Assembly (NCBI RefSeq): GCF_042651465.1
Contig: NZ_JBHSCZ010000003.1
Coordinates: 100,658-164,657 of the forward strand
Length of the DNA: 64,000 nucleotides
Source of the DNA: Ferruginibacter yonginensis
GTDB taxonomy: Bacteria; Bacteroidota; Bacteroidia; Chitinophagales; Chitinophagaceae
Direction of reading: 5' to 3'
Made by a program: the position numbers and the translations under genes. Shown here piece by piece: positions 53,359-62,172 of the stretch. Position 1 is the first letter of the stretch; every line of letters begins with the position of its first letter. The notes beneath the pieces are model-generated. The model was not told the DNA's origin and did no database searches. It saw only the letters and a program-made list of their open reading frames with translations.

Positions 53359-53528
53359 TATCTTTGCACGACCTCTAAATTGTAGTTACGCTACATTGGT
53401 TGCTGGTCGTAACTGTATTACCGTAAAACATGTACAAAGTTCAGTAAAGTACTTACTGTTGAAGTGAGTGACACAACGATGTTGCTCAATGCTGTGTTTT
53501 AGTTCGGACAATACACTTTTTTATTTTT
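53359..53528 (+). promoter_or_regulatory. Promoter and structured leader with possible attenuator, upstream of pyrG
   Basis: TATCTTTG at 53359-53366 is a good -7 element. Downstream come two mutually exclusive hairpins: TGTAG-N5-CTACA at 53381-53395 and AGTTACG/CGTAACT at 53384-53414. Then follows a hairpin CAGTAA-N5-TTACTG (53442-53458). Finally, GTGT/ACAC with inner TT/AA pairs, followed by a T run (53493-53528), forms a weak terminator. The segment ACACA at 53471-53475 can pair with TGTGT at 53493-53497 and would break that terminator. This could be an attenuator or a separate small RNA. It is unproven. Confidence 0.35.
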
Positions 53529-53599
53529 ATCATAAACATACATGTTGAAAACAGTGTTTAAATTAAGACGTTGTTTTTTACTGTTATAATATACATACA

Positions 53600-55249
53600 A
53601 TGGCCAAATTTATTTTCGTAACCGGTGGTGTTACATCAAGCTTAGGAAAGGGTATTATTGCAGCATCGCTGGCAAAATTGCTGCAAAGTAGAGGTTTAAA
53701 AGTAACCATTCAAAAGTTTGACCCATATATTAATGTTGACCCTGGCACCCTTAACCCTTATGAACATGGCGAATGTTATGTTACTGATGATGGTGCAGAA
53801 ACTGATTTGGATTTAGGCCATTACGAACGTTTTTTAAATATACCAACATCGCAAGCCAATAACGTAACTACGGGCCGTATATACCAAACCGTTATTAATA
53901 AAGAAAGAGAAGGCGAATACCTTGGTAAAACGGTACAGGTAGTACCTCATATTACTGATGAAATTAAACGCCGTATGTTGTTATTGGGCGAAAGCGATAA
54001 TTATGATATTGTAATAACTGAGTTAGGTGGTACTGTGGGTGATATTGAAAGTTTACCTTTTGTAGAAGCGGTACGTCAATTACAATGGGAAATGCCAGAA
54101 GAAGATTGTATGGTAGTGCATTTAACATTGATACCTTATTTAAAAGCAGCCAAAGAATTAAAAACAAAACCTACGCAACACAGTGTACGTTTGTTGAGTC
54201 AAGAAGGAGTGCAGCCCGATGTAATTGTATGCCGAACAGAACATCCATTGTCTGATGAAATTAGAAGAAAAATTGGTTTGTTTTGTAACGTAAAGCCCAA
54301 TGCAGTAATTGAGGCTATGGATGCCTCTACCATATACGAAGTGCCATTAAAAATGTTGCAAGAAGGGTTAGATGTAATTGTGTTGAAACAGTTACAAATT
54401 AATGGCTATGCTGCACCTGAGTTGAATAAATGGAGGGGCTTTTTAGATAAATTAAATTACCCCAAAAGTCGCATTAAAATTGGCTTAATTGGTAAGTATA
54501 TTGAGTTGCAAGATGCTTATAAATCAATACTAGAATCGTTTATACATGCTGGTGCTGTAAACCAATGTAAAGTACAAATTGTAAATGTGCACAGTGAGTT
54601 TTTGCAAGAAGATAATATTGCAGAAAAGTTAAAAGATTTAGATGGATTGTTGGTAGCGCCTGGTTTTGGTGCCCGTGGTGTAGAAGGAAAAATTGCTGCG
54701 GTGAAATATGCAAGGGAAAATAAAATGCCATTTTTCGGTATTTGCTTGGGTATGCAAATGGCAGTTATTGAGTATGCCCGTAATGTAATTGGTTGGAAAA
54801 ATGCACACTCTACTGAAATGGATGCAGCTACCTCACACCCCGTAATTGCATTGATGGAAGAGCAGAAAAAAGTAAAGAAAAAAGGCGGCACCATGCGTTT
54901 AGGTGCTTACCCTTGTGAAATAGTGCCCGGCTCATTGGCACATAAAATTTATGAAGCTACTAGTATTAGCGAACGCCACCGCCATCGTTGGGAGTTTAAT
55001 AATAATTACTTAGCTGATTTTGAAAAAGCAGGTTTAATACCAAGTGGTAAAAACCCTGCAACAGGTTTGGTTGAAATTGTTGAGCTTAATAACCATCCAC
55101 ATTTTATAGGTGTGCAATACCACCCTGAATTGAAGAGTACAGTTGAAAATCCGCATCCGTTATTTGTACGCTTTGTACAAGCAGCACGAACATTTGCGGA
55201 AGAAAAAGCAACGTTTCAAAAACACAAAGCAGAAACTGCAAATAATTAA
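53600..55249 (+). CDS. pyrG: CTP synthase
   Basis: The 549-residue protein starts MAKFIFVTGGVTSSLGKGI. It has the amidoligase domain (about 1-265) and a class I glutamine amidotransferase domain with the catalytic Cys in FFGICLGMQMAV. The GVQYHPELKS block is near the C-terminus. It makes CTP from UTP and glutamine. The TrmH-type methyltransferase starts 1 nt after its stop codon, so the two are co-transcribed. A structured leader precedes it. Confidence 0.97.
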   Translation: MAKFIFVTGGVTSSLGKGIIAASLAKLLQSRGLKVTIQKFDPYINVDPGTLNPYEHGECYVTDDGAETDLDLGHYERFLNIPTSQANNVTTGRIYQTVINKEREGEYLGKTVQVVPHITDEIKRRMLLLGESDNYDIVITELGGTVGDIESLPFVEAVRQLQWEMPEEDCMVVHLTLIPYLKAAKELKTKPTQHSVRLLSQEGVQPDVIVCRTEHPLSDEIRRKIGLFCNVKPNAVIEAMDASTIYEVPLKMLQEGLDVIVLKQLQINGYAAPELNKWRGFLDKLNYPKSRIKIGLIGKYIELQDAYKSILESFIHAGAVNQCKVQIVNVHSEFLQEDNIAEKLKDLDGLLVAPGFGARGVEGKIAAVKYARENKMPFFGICLGMQMAVIEYARNVIGWKNAHSTEMDAATSHPVIALMEEQKKVKKKGGTMRLGAYPCEIVPGSLAHKIYEATSISERHRHRWEFNNNYLADFEKAGLIPSGKNPATGLVEIVELNNHPHFIGVQYHPELKSTVENPHPLFVRFVQAARTFAEEKATFQKHKAETANN

Positions 55250-55250
55250 T

Positions 55251-55790
55251 ATGGCTACGCAGAAGTTAACGATGGATGCGTTGCAACGCAAAACCAAAGA
55301 AGAGTTTAAGCGTTCACAAAAAACGCCTGTAATTGTAGTGTTAGAAAATATTCGCAGCGCTTACAATGTAGGTAGTGCGTTTAGAACAGCCGATGCTTTT
55401 TTGTTAGAAGCCATATACATTACAGGTTACACGGCTACACCGCCACACAAAGAAATTAAGAAAACTGCATTGGGTGCTGAAGAAACAGTGCGTTGGCAAC
55501 ATTTTGCACAAGCTGGTGAGGCTATTGCTGCTTTAAAAGCTGAGGGTTATAAAGTTTATGCAGTGGAGCAAGTGGTGGATAGTTTGATGTTACAAGAAGT
55601 ACGTTTTGCAAAAGATGAAAAAGTAGCGGTGGTATTGGGTAATGAAGTGAGTGGGGTAGAAGTGAATACCATTGAGCTATGCGATGGCTGCATTGAAATA
55701 CCACAGTTTGGCACCAAACATTCATTAAATGTGGCTACAGCAGCTGGTGTGGTGTTATGGGAAATTGTACGAACAAGGGTAAACGATTAA
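55251..55790 (+). CDS. SpoU/TrmH family RNA methyltransferase
   Basis: The 179-residue protein has the SPOUT knot motifs: LENIRSAYNVGSAFRTADAF, then VAVVLGNEVSGVE and IEIPQFGTKHSLNVATAA. It methylates ribose in tRNA or rRNA using SAM. The target cannot be told. ATG 55251 was chosen, 1 nt after the pyrG stop; the frame is open further upstream, but that overlaps pyrG. UbiA-like gene follows after 9 nt. Confidence 0.93.
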   Translation: MATQKLTMDALQRKTKEEFKRSQKTPVIVVLENIRSAYNVGSAFRTADAFLLEAIYITGYTATPPHKEIKKTALGAEETVRWQHFAQAGEAIAALKAEGYKVYAVEQVVDSLMLQEVRFAKDEKVAVVLGNEVSGVEVNTIELCDGCIEIPQFGTKHSLNVATAAGVVLWEIVRTRVND

Positions 55791-55799
55791 ATATTAGCT

Positions 55800-56705
55800 A
55801 TGTCTACCGTTAAAAATTACTTATCGCTTATAAAGTTTTCGCATACCATTTTTGCAATGCCTTTTGCAATAATTGGCTTTTTTTTAGGAGTGCAGCAATA
55901 CGGATACGTTCAATCACCAAATGAAACTTATACTACTAACACAGCATCATATTTTAAAGAGCATTGGTGGATATTTTTATTAGTATTGGTTTGCATGATA
56001 ACAGCCCGATCGGCGGCTATGGCTTTTAACCGCTACCTCGATAGGCATTTTGATGCTAAAAATCCACGTACGGCCATTCGTGAAATACCTGCTGGTATCA
56101 TCACTGAAAAAAGTGCTTTATATTTCACAATAGCTATGTGTGTGTTGTTTGTGTTGAGTACTTATTTTATCAACCGTATTTGTTTTTATTTATCGCCAGT
56201 AGCTTTGTTTGTTATTTTATTTTATAGTTATACTAAGCGGTTTACATATTTGTGCCATTTGGTTTTAGGTATTGGCTTAAGCCTGGCACCAATTGGTGCG
56301 TACCTAGCCGTTATAGGTGTATTTGCTTGGCTACCCATTTTATTTTCAATTGCAGTGGTATGTTGGGTAAGTGGTTTCGATATTATTTTTGCTTTGCAAG
56401 ATGAAGCTTTTGATAAGAGCCAAGCATTGTACTCTATACCAGCTGTGGTGGGTAAAGCAAAGGCTCTGCAAGTATCTACTTTTTTACATGTGGTGAGTGC
56501 AGCTGCTGTAGTGTATGCTGGCGTATATGGTGCATTTGGTTGGTGGTATTGGTTGGGCGTTGCAGTATTTATAGGCATGCTTATTTATCAACATGCCATT
56601 GTAAAACCCAATGATTTAAGCAGGGTAAATATTGCATTTATGACAGCAAATGGCATCGCCTCAGTTGTGTTTGCTGTTTTTGTGTTGTTAGATTTGTTTT
56701 TGTAA
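55800..56705 (+). CDS. UbiA-family prenyltransferase (UbiA/MqnP type)
   Basis: The 301-residue protein has about 8-9 membrane helices and the two aspartate-rich motifs of UbiA enzymes: NRYLDRHFDAKNPRTA with NxxxDxxxD, and FALQDEAFD. The NPRTAxRE motif and total length agree with MqnP/UbiA prenyltransferases, which attach the isoprenoid tail in quinone synthesis. Which quinone is made cannot be shown from the window; menaquinone is expected for this phylum. It is the third gene of the pyrG set. Confidence 0.88.
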   Translation: MSTVKNYLSLIKFSHTIFAMPFAIIGFFLGVQQYGYVQSPNETYTTNTASYFKEHWWIFLLVLVCMITARSAAMAFNRYLDRHFDAKNPRTAIREIPAGIITEKSALYFTIAMCVLFVLSTYFINRICFYLSPVALFVILFYSYTKRFTYLCHLVLGIGLSLAPIGAYLAVIGVFAWLPILFSIAVVCWVSGFDIIFALQDEAFDKSQALYSIPAVVGKAKALQVSTFLHVVSAAAVVYAGVYGAFGWWYWLGVAVFIGMLIYQHAIVKPNDLSRVNIAFMTANGIASVVFAVFVLLDLFL

Positions 56706-57442
56706 TGTTGGTTTGTGATGATAGTATTTTGAAAAGTTATCGGATAAATTTTTACAACAGATTAGCTAAAAAATAAGATACATCTTGATATTAAATTTCC
56801 TTTTTTATAATATTAATTTTTTCTGTACGTAAATTCAATAAGAACTACTTAAAAGATTTTCTTCTATTTAAAAAAAATAAAGAAAAAATACCGATAAATG
56901 TTATGGTTTTTAAATTTTTTAGATTGTGATTATATCTTGATTTTCCTTATCTGATATGAAAACGCTTTACATTTTACTATTATTAGTCATTGAAAATAAT
57001 AGACAATTTTGTTAAAAAATATTAGAAATTAATTAAATAAGAACTGATAATATTTTAATATTTATTTTATTGTAGGTTAAGATTTTTAGTGCAGTTTATA
57101 AAGGGAGCAATATTTTGTGAATTAAGTTTGAAAAATAACAATTGTGTTTGTGAAAGCTTTCACAGAAAATGATGTTGATGGTGACAAATTACAATAAATG
57201 TAGCACTAAAATTAAGTTTAAAAACATTCTTTAACAATAATAAGATGGAGCATACAATATCTATTGTAGTTTCATTATGAATGTATGGAATTTTAATTTT
57301 TATTATCAATATTGTATTTACAATAGTAACTATAACAATACTTGAAAATGTATTGTTATATAATTAAAAAATTTTCTTTGTTTTTACTGCTCTGTAGTTA
57401 TGTTTGTAGTTATTATTTTTTGAAACTTTATTGTTCCTATTT
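56706..57442. other. Gene-free convergent region
   Basis: This 737-bp AT-rich stretch lies between the stop codons of two convergent genes and encodes no credible protein. I saw no tRNA, no repeat of the flanking types and no clear terminator. Its only striking feature is the 16-bp palindrome at 57149-57164. It may be the remains of a decayed gene or the old edge of the adjacent cassette array. Confidence 0.6.
57149..57164. promoter_or_regulatory. Perfect 16-bp palindrome
   Basis: TGTGAAAGCTTTCACA is a perfect palindrome of a type that LacI/CRP-like regulators recognise. No gene start lies near it: both neighbouring genes end here. It may be an orphan operator of a lost gene. Confidence 0.3.
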
Positions 57443-58921
57443 TTATTTTGTTTCAATTTCAACAATTTGTTTGCCGTAATTACCTAAGTAATGCAACAAT
57501 AATTTTTCGTAAACTTTATAGCCATCGTCTACATTGGTGAAAATTAAAAGCCCTTGTTTTGTTTTTGGAATAATGAAAACAATTGTTTGAACTCCTTTGT
57601 CTGCACCACCGTGACTCAATGCAAAATTACCATCTGCGAAACGGTAAATTTCAAATCCAAGTCCAAAATATTTTCCATTTTTAGTTGCTACTTGGTTGGA
57701 TGTCATATCTTCAAAAACATCTTTAGCAAGCCCCTCACCATTGATTACGCTCACTAAAAATTTACCATAATCTTCAATAGTTGTTAGTAAATCATCAGCT
57801 GCGTTTGGTATTCTATTTTTTACAGTTTGATAAATTTCCCCGTTAGAATTGTAACCTAATGCAAGCCTAGTTGTATCTACATTGTTGTTCCAAATGTATT
57901 TTGAGTCATTCATTTTTAATGGTACAAAAATTAGTTCGCTAGCTAATTGTTGCAACGATTTTTTATATTTTCGTTCCAAAGCCTTTCGTAAGTATTCAAA
58001 CCCTTCACCTGAATATTGATAACCTTTCCCGGGGTCAAATAAGAAACTGAGTTTTTTATTGTCATTCATCCACCGCCAATTAGGAAAACCTGTTTGGTGG
58101 CTTAAAATTAGCCTTGTAGTTATTTTTTTACTTCTTGGATCATTGGCAATGTCTGTGTCTGTAAAATATTTGTAAAGTGGCTCATCAATATTCCATTTCC
58201 CTAAACTTACTAAGCGTAATGCTACCATTGCGGTAATGGGCTTGGTTAAAGATGCTACATTAAAAATTGTATTGTATGGTGCTGAAATGCCATTTACAAT
58301 TTCACCAAATACTTTTATTTGCTTTAATTTTCCCTGTTCTATTATGCCAAGTCCAAGTGTTGGTACTTTGTTTTCTTTTAACCAATTTTCAATTGCTGCA
58401 TCATTGTCAAATATTGAAGATTTATTATTGCGTTCAGTTTGGTGGTCAAAACTCAAACTTTTGGTTAATTTCCATTGTCCATTTTCTAACTGCCAAACGT
58501 CTGTAAACTTTGCTGTACCAGCAAATTGTTCAGCCTTACCTGCAATAGTTTCATAAAAATTATGAACGCCAATTTGAATAGCACCATATAAATTTTTGCC
58601 TTTGTATAAAGGATAAATTTCTGTGTTTTCCTTCACAAGTTCTCTTCTTGATTGATACGTTGTGGGAGCAGCACATAATCCATTTTTTATATTATAAAGA
58701 AAAGTAGCTTTGTTCGAAATACTATCCTTGTCGTGGAAAAACTCAAATTTTTCGCTTAATAAATTTTCGAATTGTTTAATGTCGCAAGTATTGAAACCTT
58801 TATTAAAAAGTAAGCTGTCTTTTAAAAGTATAGTTTCATAAAGTTCTGTATCATGATTTATTTGTCCGAAACTTGAAAAAGTTATCGGCAAAATATATAT
58901 TAATATAAAAAGTCTTTTCAT
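57443..58921 (-). CDS. Exported serine hydrolase with N-terminal NTF2-like domain
   Basis: The 492-residue protein has a signal peptide (ending TFSSFGQ), then an NTF2/DUF4440-like domain (about 25-155, with FTDVWQLENGQWKLTKSLSFDH) and a beta-lactamase-family domain (about 175-480). The SxxK motif is in NVASLTKP, the YxN position is YSG in YQYSGEGF, and the last motif HGG is in LSHGGADKG. It may be a peptidase or esterase. It lies just before the cassette array, but no clean core box pair links its two ends, so its status as an old cassette is open. Confidence 0.8.
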   Translation of the reverse strand: MKRLFILIYILPITFSSFGQINHDTELYETILLKDSLLFNKGFNTCDIKQFENLLSEKFEFFHDKDSISNKATFLYNIKNGLCAAPTTYQSRRELVKENTEIYPLYKGKNLYGAIQIGVHNFYETIAGKAEQFAGTAKFTDVWQLENGQWKLTKSLSFDHQTERNNKSSIFDNDAAIENWLKENKVPTLGLGIIEQGKLKQIKVFGEIVNGISAPYNTIFNVASLTKPITAMVALRLVSLGKWNIDEPLYKYFTDTDIANDPRSKKITTRLILSHQTGFPNWRWMNDNKKLSFLFDPGKGYQYSGEGFEYLRKALERKYKKSLQQLASELIFVPLKMNDSKYIWNNNVDTTRLALGYNSNGEIYQTVKNRIPNAADDLLTTIEDYGKFLVSVINGEGLAKDVFEDMTSNQVATKNGKYFGLGFEIYRFADGNFALSHGGADKGVQTIVFIIPKTKQGLLIFTNVDDGYKVYEKLLLHYLGNYGKQIVEIETK

Positions 58922-58976
58922 GTTTATTTATTTAATAAGCCGTATACTCTGACGTTATTTAATTACAATCAAAAGA

Positions 58977-59156
58977 CAGCTAATTGCTTATTATTCGGTT
59001 TGCCGAAGTTATCATTAAAGCAGTAAATTAATTTATTAAATTAAATTTAGGATTTGAGTAGTTGCACTATGGAAATTTGTCTATCAAAACTGTTGCTTGC
59101 TAATGAACAAACTTAAATTCTTATGTACCCAAATGCTAGTAATCGATTTGTTGTGC
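58977..59156 (-). repeat. attC-like site A, degenerate
   Basis: This spacer aligns only in blocks with the other sites: ATTGCT near the left end, GGTTTGCCGA in the centre-left, ATTAAATTTA in the middle, and AATCGATTTGTTG at the right end (compare AATAGCTTTGTTG). Its core box at the gene side is GTTGTGC (59150-59156). The left boundary is approximate. Confidence 0.45.
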
Positions 59157-59160
59157 AATG

Positions 59161-59496
59161 TTAGTTTGGTGGTTCAAGGTTATATAACTCAGGAGAGGCC
59201 CTGTATCTTCCTACTAAATTCATTGTTCCTTCGTTTCGATATGATTTTATTGCGTACGAAATACTTATTACTAAGCTTATCAAAATAATAATTATACCTA
59301 TAATAAAAGTTAAAGTAGACGGAATAAAAAGATATAAAACAAGCGATATAATTGCAACTGATACAAGGCAACCAAAAACAATTTGAATCCAGCCAATTAC
59401 CTCAGTAAAGTAATCCATAAATTTCTTTTTTTGAAAATTGATGTTTGGTTTATTTGAATTCTTCAAATTAGTTGAATTGTTTTTAATGACTTTCAT
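59161..59496 (-). CDS. Cassette 1: small membrane protein of unknown function
   Basis: The 111-residue protein has a basic Asn-rich N-terminus and two closely spaced hydrophobic helices (about residues 34-56 and 60-82, rich in Ile, Leu and Val). A short C-terminal tail ends in YNLEPPN. A later start at Met27 (KKKFMDYFTEV) is possible. No family was recognised. The cassette ends (GTTGTGCAAT and, at the start side, TTTATGCGAT on the minus strand) match at 7 of 10 positions, so this is an older, partly decayed cassette. Confidence 0.55.
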   Translation of the reverse strand: MKVIKNNSTNLKNSNKPNINFQKKKFMDYFTEVIGWIQIVFGCLVSVAIISLVLYLFIPSTLTFIIGIIIILISLVISISYAIKSYRNEGTMNLVGRYRASPELYNLEPPN

Positions 59497-59520
59497 TTAG
59501 GATGGTGTTGAAAAAAATAT

Positions 59521-59716
59521 CGCATAAAGGCTAGGTATTGATGGTCGTTAGGGTTTGCCGACGTCCTACTTGGTGCTTAAGTTAAATTTATAGAATAAAG
59601 TTGAATAATAGAGCAGCAGCTCATTAGAAATCCGTATTCTGAACTGCTACTTAGATTTGTAAAATTGATCAAAGTAATTTTAACTGCACCAATGTCTGCA
59701 ATAGCTTTATTAGCGA
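59521..59716 (-). repeat. attC-like site B
   Basis: This 196-bp site is related throughout to sites C, D, F and G (GGTATTG, GGGTTTGCCGACGTCCT, GTTAAATTTATAGAATAAAGTTGA, AGAAATCCGT, GAACTGCT, TGCAATAGCTTTATTAGCG) but is more diverged. Its gene-side core has ATTAGCG in place of GTTAGCG. Confidence 0.65.
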
Positions 59717-59733
59717 TAGTGCTTTTAAACATA

Positions 59734-60399
59734 TCATAAAAAACTAAAAATAATTAAAGGTAGTGCTACAATAATGATTAATATTGAGTATAAAAGTAGT
59801 ATTCTCGAAGTAATTGATAAGTATTTTAATGAATTTATCTGTTTTTCTTGTATCCATTTGCCTTTTAAGCTTCCAAAAATAAGTACTAATAAAAGGCAAA
59901 GTATCCAAATGTAAAAGTTATTATAATTTAATACCAAATTAGAAAGAAGCGAATAGAATAATGAATGTCGAATGTTTGAAATTAGATTATTTAAAAAGAA
60001 AATATTGCTTATAAATATGATAATCTGATATATCCTATTGCTTCCTTTTATTAAATATAATTTATTTTTTAGTAAATAGTATTGAAATACAACAAGTAAA
60101 GAACCTATAAAAATAATTCGTATTGGTTCAAAATCAGGTAAAACACTTTCTCCTTGGTCAAAGAAAATGAACTCAATAAAATTTGAAAATTTAACGCTAA
60201 GAGGAATGGTTTGTCCAAATGCAAAGCAAAATAACAAGATGGCTTGAAGGCCTATAGGGATGAATAAAATGATTTCCTTAATACTTTTAAAGAAGTTAGT
60301 TCTATCAACCGTTTTTTTTAGTGAATATTTATACAAGTACCTAATCCAGAAAAAAATCGCTGTACTATAAATAAAAGCTATCAGATTAAAGAATGGCAC
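59734..60399 (-). CDS. Cassette 2: polytopic membrane protein of unknown function
   Basis: The 221-residue protein is very hydrophobic and very AT-rich. I count about six membrane helices, including one at the N-terminus (FFNLIAFIYSTAIFFWIRYL) and one at the C-terminus (LYSILIIIVALPLIIFSFL). There are no charged catalytic motifs and no recognised family. The cassette ends pair over TTAGCGA (59710-59716 with 60444-60450). Confidence 0.6.
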   Translation of the reverse strand: MPFFNLIAFIYSTAIFFWIRYLYKYSLKKTVDRTNFFKSIKEIILFIPIGLQAILLFCFAFGQTIPLSVKFSNFIEFIFFDQGESVLPDFEPIRIIFIGSLLVVFQYYLLKNKLYLIKGSNRIYQIIIFISNIFFLNNLISNIRHSLFYSLLSNLVLNYNNFYIWILCLLLVLIFGSLKGKWIQEKQINSLKYLSITSRILLLYSILIIIVALPLIIFSFL

Positions 60400-60444
60400 T
60401 TTCTTAAATTGTTATTTTAAACTTTTGAATTATTTAATCATCGT

Positions 60445-60640
60445 CGCTAACGGCCGGGTATTGCTGGTCGTTGGGGTTTGCCGACGTCCAGCCTGGTGCT
60501 AAAGTTAAATTTATAAAATATTGTTGATGATTAAAAATGCAGCTCATTAGAAATCCGTCCGCCCGAGCTGCTGCTAGGATTTGTACAGCTGCTGATTGTT
60601 ATTCCGTCCAGCCCCAATGCCAGCAATAGCTTTGTTAGCG
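60445..60640 (-). repeat. attC-like site C
   Basis: The 196-bp site is bounded by CGCTAAC (60445-60451) and GTTAGCG (60634-60640). Inside, TATTGCTGG pairs with CCAGCAATA, and TTGGGG pairs with CCCCAA, with unpaired spacers of unequal length. This is the arrangement of R box, spacer and L box in attC sites. A further hairpin AAATCC/GGATTT lies in the centre. Confidence 0.8.
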
Positions 60641-60644
60641 GTTG

Positions 60645-61277
60645 TTATTTTCGGTATAATAGTTTGTCAAAGGTTTGAACAATATTTAAATAATCTTTTA
60701 ATTCTGTCATACTCTCACAAAGCTTTGAGTAGCTCTCTGGATTGTCAAACTGATAAACTCTGAACTTATCTCCGATTTTAATTTCTATCGTATAGATTTC
60801 TCCGTCCATAATATGAATTTTTCTTCCCTTTGTGTCACTTTCAGAAGTCAACTGAACGTCTTTACGAACTTTGCATTTCAATTCTGATTGATTTGGAAGT
60901 GTCAGAATTTTATAGGAAAGAAGTCGCAGGAATATACTGTCAATGCTGGGTTTAGCACTCAATTTATATTTTTTAATTTTTATTGGCTTGTTCCTTTCTT
61001 CATATTCAACTGCATTCCAGGTTGTGTCAAGCATAAAAAGTCTGTGTAGTGTTTTTGTGTTGCTCAAAGAGTGATGTCGATAAAGTCTTATGTCAATCGT
61101 TGCAGGAGATTTGTCAATTTGATCAAGCCTTATTCTGTCATTAAAAACAAGGTTTGGAGATTTATTCAAGCTGTCACCTGAGAAGCCGTCTGTCGAGATT
61201 GTAGTGATGCCTCTTATTGTGGTCTGTCCAAAGGAAACGTGTCCCATTAAAAGCAGTAAGAATAATATTTTTATCAT
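60645..61277 (-). CDS. Cassette 3: exported protein of unknown function
   Basis: The 210-residue protein has a signal peptide (MIKILFLLLLMGHVSFGQ). The mature part is mixed alpha/beta, with IRLYRHHSLSNTKTLHRLF and GDKFRVYQFDNPESYSKL, and no family I know. Its codon usage is less AT-rich than cassettes 2 and 5. The stop TAA is embedded in AATAAC directly before the 10-bp core box. The cassette ends pair as GTTAGCGGTT (60634-60643) with AACCGCTAAC (61314-61323). Confidence 0.65.
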   Translation of the reverse strand: MIKILFLLLLMGHVSFGQTTIRGITTISTDGFSGDSLNKSPNLVFNDRIRLDQIDKSPATIDIRLYRHHSLSNTKTLHRLFMLDTTWNAVEYEERNKPIKIKKYKLSAKPSIDSIFLRLLSYKILTLPNQSELKCKVRKDVQLTSESDTKGRKIHIMDGEIYTIEIKIGDKFRVYQFDNPESYSKLCESMTELKDYLNIVQTFDKLLYRK

Positions 61278-61316
61278 GTCTGATGAATGCTGATTACGGA
61301 GACTTTGTATAATAAC

Positions 61317-61510
61317 CGCTAACGGTGGGTATTGCTGGTCGTTGGGTTTGCCGACGTCCTGCCCGGTGCTGAAGTTAAATTTATAAAATAAAGTTGATGA
61401 TTAGTGATGATGCTCAAGAGAAATCCGTCCGCCCGAACTGCTGCTTTGATTTGCACAGCTGCTGATTGTTATTCCGTCCCGCTCCAATGGCAGCAATAGC
61501 TTTGTTAGCA
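61317..61510 (-). repeat. attC-like site D
   Basis: The 194-bp site runs from CGCTAAC (61317-61323) to GTTAGCA (61504-61510). TATTGCTG pairs with CAGCAATA, and the central blocks GGGTTTGCCGACGTCCTGCC, GAAGTTAAATTTATAAAATA and AAATCCGTCCGCCCGAACTG are almost the same as in sites F and G. Confidence 0.8.
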
Positions 61511-61514
61511 GAAG

Positions 61515-62156
61515 TTATTGTTGTGAGGGTGAAACACTTTGATTTTCCTCGCCAGTTAAAATCATCATAATAATTTCTCGTCCACTTTTATTTAAATAGA
61601 TTTTTAGTCCTTCTTTTTCAATCGGGTCATTGCTGCTTTTAATTATCTGATTTAAAATCTCCTGCCCCTCCTGATAACGATTTAAGAACAACAAATTAAG
61701 AGCTTTAGCCGATTTAATTTGCAAAATTGTATTTTGATCAGATAAAGTGTCAAGAAGCTTAGAATAAATATCAAGAGATTTCTGGAAATACTGTTTAGAA
61801 GAAATTGTGTCCGCATTGAGTTCATACATAATGCCCAGGCTGGAACTAAATTCAGGATTTTGAGGTCTTAATTCATACATTCTTTTTGCTGTTTCTAAAG
61901 CCCCTTTATAGTCTTTCATTACCTGTTGATAAGATAACAAGTTTCGGAACCCTAGAATATAGTTGCTGTCAATTTCAGTGGCTTGCTTCAATAAATTGAT
62001 GGCAGATTGAAAATTTACAGTGTCTCCCTGTTTTGGTACAACAAATTTATAAGCACTGTCTGCTAAAATCTTGGCTTCCGGCTTCATTACATATTTCTTT
62101 GGTTGTTGTCCACACGCAGCAAAAGAAAATGATAATAATATTATTAGAATACGCAT
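61515..62156 (-). CDS. Cassette 4: TPR-containing lipoprotein
   Basis: The 213-residue protein has a lipoprotein signal (MRILIILLSFSFAACGQQ, lipid Cys15) and then about three to four tetratricopeptide-like helix pairs (about 45-185; AINLLKQATEIDSNYILGFR, ALETAKRMYELRPQNPEFSS). TPR domains bind other proteins. The partner is unknown. The cassette ends pair perfectly as GTTAGCAGAA (61504-61513) with TTCTGCTAAC (62169-62178). Its stop TAA is inside AATAAC before the core box. Confidence 0.75.
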   Translation of the reverse strand: MRILIILLSFSFAACGQQPKKYVMKPEAKILADSAYKFVVPKQGDTVNFQSAINLLKQATEIDSNYILGFRNLLSYQQVMKDYKGALETAKRMYELRPQNPEFSSSLGIMYELNADTISSKQYFQKSLDIYSKLLDTLSDQNTILQIKSAKALNLLFLNRYQEGQEILNQIIKSSNDPIEKEGLKIYLNKSGREIIMMILTGEENQSVSPSQQ

Positions 62157-62172
62157 TGTCTATATAATTTCT

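Noticed and set aside
55143..55250. N-terminal extension of the TrmH-type gene overlapping pyrG
   Set aside because: The extension is basic, unlike the family, and lies in the pyrG coding frame region. ATG 55251 gives a canonical start 1 nt after pyrG.
57443..58921. Serine hydrolase as a seventh cassette
   Set aside because: A box ATTAGCTGTC is visible on the start side, but no complementary box was found after the stop codon, so cassette status cannot be supported.
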